The notes under the pieces were generated by a model. It worked only from the letters and a program-made list of their open reading frames with translations. It was not told the DNA's origin and did no database searches. From assembly GCF_004115265.2 (NCBI RefSeq), contig NC_046307.1, forward strand, positions 23,189,191 to 23,253,190: a DNA stretch of 64,000 nucleotides, written 5' to 3'. The DNA is from Rhinolophus ferrumequinum. Lineage: Eukaryota > Chordata > Mammalia > Chiroptera > Rhinolophidae. This document shows, one piece after another, positions 60,251 through 64,000 of this stretch (positions within the stretch are counted from its first letter, which is position 1; every line of letters begins with the position of its first letter). Made by a program: the position numbers and the translations under genes.

Positions 60251-60579
60251 AACAAACAAACATATTTCCTCATCCTTATCTTCTTACTCCTCTATTTGAT
60301 TCCTCATTTTTATTATTACATTTTTCAATTTCCAATAATTTCTTTTTTTTAAAAAGTATTTTTTAAAGCACATTGCTCTTATTTCGGGATGGCAACAGGT
60401 TATATCTGTGAGGATATGTTTGTGTGTTGATGTGTTGCAGCCCCCTCCAAGGTCCTTTCATGTGTCTATGCATTAGATTACTATTCTAACTTTTACCTTA
60501 GAGACTTTTCTCATATGTCTGGTAATCTCTTAAAATTTTTAAATTAACCTTCAGAGGTATAAGGTATATATAATAAGGT

Positions 60580-61330
60580 TCACATATTTTAACTGTCTAG
60601 GTAATTGCTTTTGACAAATGTATAAACCCATATGACTACAATTCCAGTCAAGATGTAGTTTAGCACCACCCCAGAAAGCTCTCTTGTGTCCCTCTGCAGT
60701 CAGTCCCCACCCCACGTATCCCAATCAACCACTGATTACCTTTCTGTCACTAGTTTTTGCTCATTGTATAAATATGATTTGATATAAATCTAATCATATA
60801 GTATGTAGTTTTTGTGACTGGTTTCTTCCACTCAGCATAATGAGATTCCACCATGTATTTTGCGTGTATCAGTAGTTCCTTCCCGCGATATATGCCACAG
60901 TTTACCAATTCACCTATTGATAAATATTTGGGTTGTTACGAGTTTAGCTTTACTAACCTGTCTGCTATGAACATTTGAGTACAAGTCTTTGTGTAGGCCA
61001 CAGCCAGGACTAGAGTGAGGCAAGCTAGGAAACCTAGTTCACAAAATTTAAGCAGGCACTCACTCTCTTGTTTCTATTAGTGCTAATGCTGCACTTGCAC
61101 AATCCTGAGAATGACTGCCTTATTAAATTCTCCACCTGAGGCATCTTGCTTGCCTTACCCTAGGCCAGGCCCTGGGTGAATACCTAGCAGTGGAATTGCT
61201 GGATAGGATAAACATGTATGTAACTTTATCAAAAACTGTCAAATAGTTTTCCAAAGTGGTTGCACCATTGTACACTCCCACTACCAATGTAGATTTCCTT
61301 ACCAACATGTGTATTTCCAGTCTTTTTTTC
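60580..61330 (-). mobile_element. L1M fragment split by a hAT element
   Basis: 'ggtttcttccactcagcata' and 'tgggttgttacgagtttagc' precede, and 'acctagcagtggaattgctg' follows, the insertion at 61003-61172. Antisense to the plus strand; includes the C-terminal ORF2 end. Confidence 0.75.
61003..61172. mobile_element. Small hAT-like element with inverted ends
   Basis: Start CAGCCAGGACTAGAGTGAGG and the complement of the end CAGGGCCTGGCCTAGGGTAA share the CTAG-GT-AGGCAAGC core. About 170 bp, no coding capacity, set into an L1. Confidence 0.6.
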
Positions 61331-62714
61331 TCTGTTGCCACAGATGGATTGCTTCCAGCAAATATGGCTCATTTGCGTGATTCTTTCTGTCAATCTCATC
61401 TTCTTGGGTTCCCTGATTCAAACCAGACTCGGGGGACCTTTGGTTGATAGTCTTGCTGAATTGAACTGTTTCCACACCTGTTGTTGCAAACAGAAGGGAT
61501 ACAGCTGTGCAGTTCTGAGTGAGCTCTTCATCTTCAGGAAAAGACTTTATTGGTGCTTCTCTGAGCTCTGCCACCATTGGGTCCCTTTACTAGTCTGAGT
61601 TCCTTTCCCATTCTCCCCACAGCTTCTATCTGATTTCAGCTGCTTTTAATAGCCCTTACACATATTTTGGTATCTGTGGATTCTATTTATCTTCTAGCTT
61701 TGCTGAAAGTAGAATTTGCAGTGTTTTTCTTTTTTTCTTTTGCATAGTTTCTAGAGTAAAAGAGTCAAAATGCTTACGTATATACACATCCATTTTGAAC
61801 TAGAACTCTATTTATATTTCTGAGTAAAGTGTGGGAAGACTTGTGTATTTAAGAAAAGTTATCTGGGAACCATAAAGAGGTGTTATTGTATGTTAATTTC
61901 TAATTAGGGCTGCATGATGATAAGGTTGATAGAGTCCTAACAGTATCTGAAAATGATGTAACCTTTTTTCAAGGGTCTCTCTAATAAGGGTGTGGTTGTC
62001 AGCTGTAAGAAAGAATCCTTATTTATAGTCAATGCATCTAAGGAGCAGATTAGGGAAGGCAAATTCCCACTTGCATCAGTAATTCCAACAGGGAGCTGTG
62101 TGGTTCTCACAAAATCTGGTTTTCTTGGGTAAGACTTTAAGAGGAGCCATAGAATCAGTGATATTCCAGGCATGGAGAAGACCTAAAGGGTGCATTCATT
62201 GACTTGCTCAGCAGCATTCCAAGTGCAGTTCCTGACACTGAGCAGTCAATAAACTGGTAGGTTCTTCCAGGGAGGGGATAAACTCACTGGCTTTCATATT
62301 TTAAACTGAGCATGAATCTTTATTCCTCTTCTTTCTCTGGCGAAATGAACCAACTAGGGTAGATTTTTTTAAAAAAATTATGTTTTAATCATATGTAAAG
62401 TAATATATGTTTATGAAAGAATTTCAACAGAATAGTGAAGAGTAAAATAGTGAAGAGTAAAAGTCTTAAGCAAAACCATGAGTACTGATATTCAGGATTC
62501 TCAATTTTAATACCACAAGCCTATACATTTCTGTATATATTTCTATAAACACCTAGTGTAAGGTTTGAAGAACAATACTCATATTGTGGTAGCTTTAAAT
62601 CTTTGGAGAGAAAAATAAATTTGGGAGAAGGGAAATTTTCACTGTTAATATATTGTCTAATGTTCCTAATAAGAATATGTTAATGTATTACATATATAAC
62701 TTTTAGTAAATATT

Positions 62715-63060
62715 TCAACAGCTTATTGAAATATAACTTATATACAATAAACTGCACGTATTTAAAATGTATAAGTGGATAAGTTTCACCATATATATAT
62801 TCACCTGTGAAACCATCACCATAATCAAGATAGTGAATATATTTGCCACCTTGAAAGTTTCCTTATGCCCCTTAATAATCACTCTCTCCGCTCCTGACCT
62901 TATCCATTCCAAGGCAACCACTGATGTTTTCTGCCACTGCACATTATTTAAAATTTTCTAGAACATTATATAAATGGAATATTTTTTCTGACTTCTTTCA
63001 CTCGCATAATTATTCTGAGATTTATCTATTTTGTACCTGTACCAATAGTTCCCTTTTCTG
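62715..63060 (-). mobile_element. L1M 3' end
   Basis: 'ttattgaaatataacttata', 'ccatcaccataatcaagata' and 'ctgacttctttcactcgcat' are antisense L1. It is the last repeat before the CpG island. Confidence 0.75.
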
Positions 63061-63607
63061 GCTCAGCAGTTTCATAATTTTTAAAAGGAAAACCTGCTAG
63101 TAGAAGGAGGAAAGAGAAGCACAGGGAACACATACACCTCAAACATACTGAAATGTTACCGTCCATTTCAAAATGTGGCTTAAAATTTGTAACTCTATTG
63201 AAAAGAAAATGCCTTACCTCATAGTCTCATTTCCAGGAGCAATCACAAATGAGTGTAAACTTCTAAAAATTAAAGATAATTTTTTAAAAGATGTATTTTT
63301 TTTTATTATAAAAGCAATACGTGCTCATTGAGACGTGTTAAAGAAAACACAGCGAGGGTCCAAACATCCTGTCTCTCATAAGCCCCCACTCAGGACAGTG
63401 CTCTTCGACTCGGGACTCACTGCGCATGCTCCGAGGCCAACGCCCCGCCCAGTTCCCTGCTCTCTGTCACCAGGAACGCGGTCCTTCCCGCAGTGGCAGC
63501 AGCAGGTCGCCAGGGGGTGCTGCGGCGCCGCGCCCCGGAGCACCGCGAGAGGGGAGGAGCTACGACTCGCCCGAGCTTGTGACCAGGGCCTCGGCTTGGG
63601 CTCCTGG

Positions 63608-63617
63608 ATCACGTGAC
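63608..63617. promoter_or_regulatory. CLEAR-like E-box (TFEB/TFE3/MITF or USF site)
   Basis: ATCACGTGAC matches nine of ten positions of the CLEAR consensus GTCACGTGAC and contains the palindrome TCACGTGA. It lies about 145 bases before the exon-1 donor inside the CpG island. CLEAR sites drive lysosomal genes through TFEB, which fits a lysosomal amino acid exporter such as SLC36A1. USF proteins bind the same core, so the factor is not fixed by sequence alone. Confidence 0.5.
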
Positions 63618-63699
63618 GAGGTCCGGAAGCAGCTGCCGGGCAGCAAGGGGGATGGCCGGGCGTCCGCGCTGAGGCGGGGTGGGGTGGACTGCACCCAAG

Positions 63700-63758
63700 C
63701 CGCAGCCGGAGCCGGAGCGGAGCCGCAGCCGGAGCCGGAGCCGGAGCCGGAACCCGAA
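63700..63758. repeat. GCCGGA hexamer tract in the putative first exon
   Basis: About nine GCCGGA/GCCGCA units run up to the splice donor. In a non-coding leader this would form stable G-rich RNA structure. Confidence 0.85.
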
Positions 63759-64000
63759 CGGTGAGTCCGCGCGCTGGCAGGCTGTGACTGACTGGCCGCC
63801 CGTCACCGCCTTCCTCAGGATCCACGTCGCCTTCCTCAGGGACGCGCGGATGCTCCGGGTCGGGCACCCACCCGCCTGGACTGCGGGTCCGAGTCTCCTT
63901 GGCGCCCCCACCTCAGCTGTGGTACCCGGCGGGCACCCCTCCCGGGCTGGGGCGAACTGGAGACTCCTTTGGCCCTCGCGTAATCTGCCTTGACGTCCCC

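Larger units (their letters stand above)
63390..63990 (+). promoter_or_regulatory. SLC36A1: CpG island promoter with non-coding first exon, probably SLC36A1
   Basis: Dense CpG, GC boxes (for example near 63671) and a palindromic E-box precede a textbook donor, GAACG then GTGAGTCC, at 63760/63761 on the plus strand. A GCCGGA-unit tract fills the end of the exon. I see no TATA box and no convincing coding start. In mammals SLC36A1 (PAT1/LYAAT1, a lysosomal and plasma-membrane proton/amino-acid symporter) begins head-to-head with SLC36A2 on the opposite strand, as here. The gene identity is inferred from position only, since no SLC36A1 coding exon lies in the window. Confidence 0.6.

Noticed and set aside
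63376-63867. 163-codon minus-strand open frame in the CpG island
   Set aside because: Pro/Arg/Ala-rich low-complexity translation typical of GC-rich DNA; it runs through the plus-strand donor and the hexamer repeat and shows no protein domain.

Overview
The window is nuclear DNA of a placental mammal, almost certainly a bat of the horseshoe / Old World leaf-nosed group. It carries several copies of a tRNA-derived bat SINE (VES/Rhin type, with the 'tggctcagttggttagag' head), a TA-flanked palindromic mariner-type MITE of the sort common in these bats, and a background of eutherian MIR, L2, L1M, hAT-Charlie and Tigger fossils. The species call rests on remembered repeat families, not on a search. 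Layout: 1-8 kb is gene-free and repeat-rich: L1 3' ends, MIR, SINE, an LTR and a small Tigger1-type element. At 8.35-8.72 kb a GC-rich block with a minus-strand splice donor is a candidate promoter/first exon of the next gene downstream, SLC36A3 in the known mammalian order. From 9.3 to 33 kb lies a complete minus-strand SLC36A2 gene (PAT2, proton/glycine-proline symporter). All ten coding exons could be placed. They join with consistent splice phases into one open frame of 483 codons plus stop, the same length as human PAT2. From 33 to 46 kb the DNA is intergenic. It holds a minus-strand ERVL-type LTR split by a SINE, then a 3.7-kb decayed retrovirus fossil with both LTRs and a 5-bp target duplication, set inside a MIR. 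From 46 to 55 kb come a Tigger3/4-type pogo DNA transposon inserted in an L2 tail, and the remains of two exons of another SLC36-family copy on the minus strand. These exons match SLC36A2 exons 4 and 5 with their intron order kept, but are broken, so this is an unprocessed paralogous pseudogene. From 55 to 63 kb there are mainly L2, L1, MIR and MaLR fossils. At 63.4-63.9 kb a strong CpG island holds a plus-strand first exon ending in a clean splice donor and a CLEAR-like E-box. By position and orientation this is most likely the start of SLC36A1 (PAT1/LYAAT1). The picture is therefore the SLC36A3-SLC36A2-SLC36A1 amino-acid-transporter cluster, with one extra dead paralogue between SLC36A2 and SLC36A1. 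I found no wholly new system. The best leads are the dead paralogue, a 213-bp piece of flanking DNA copied into the Tigger element, and the two putative promoters. Exon and motif positions were read by eye; repeat family names come from memory of consensus sequences, and repeat edges given without a target duplication are approximate.
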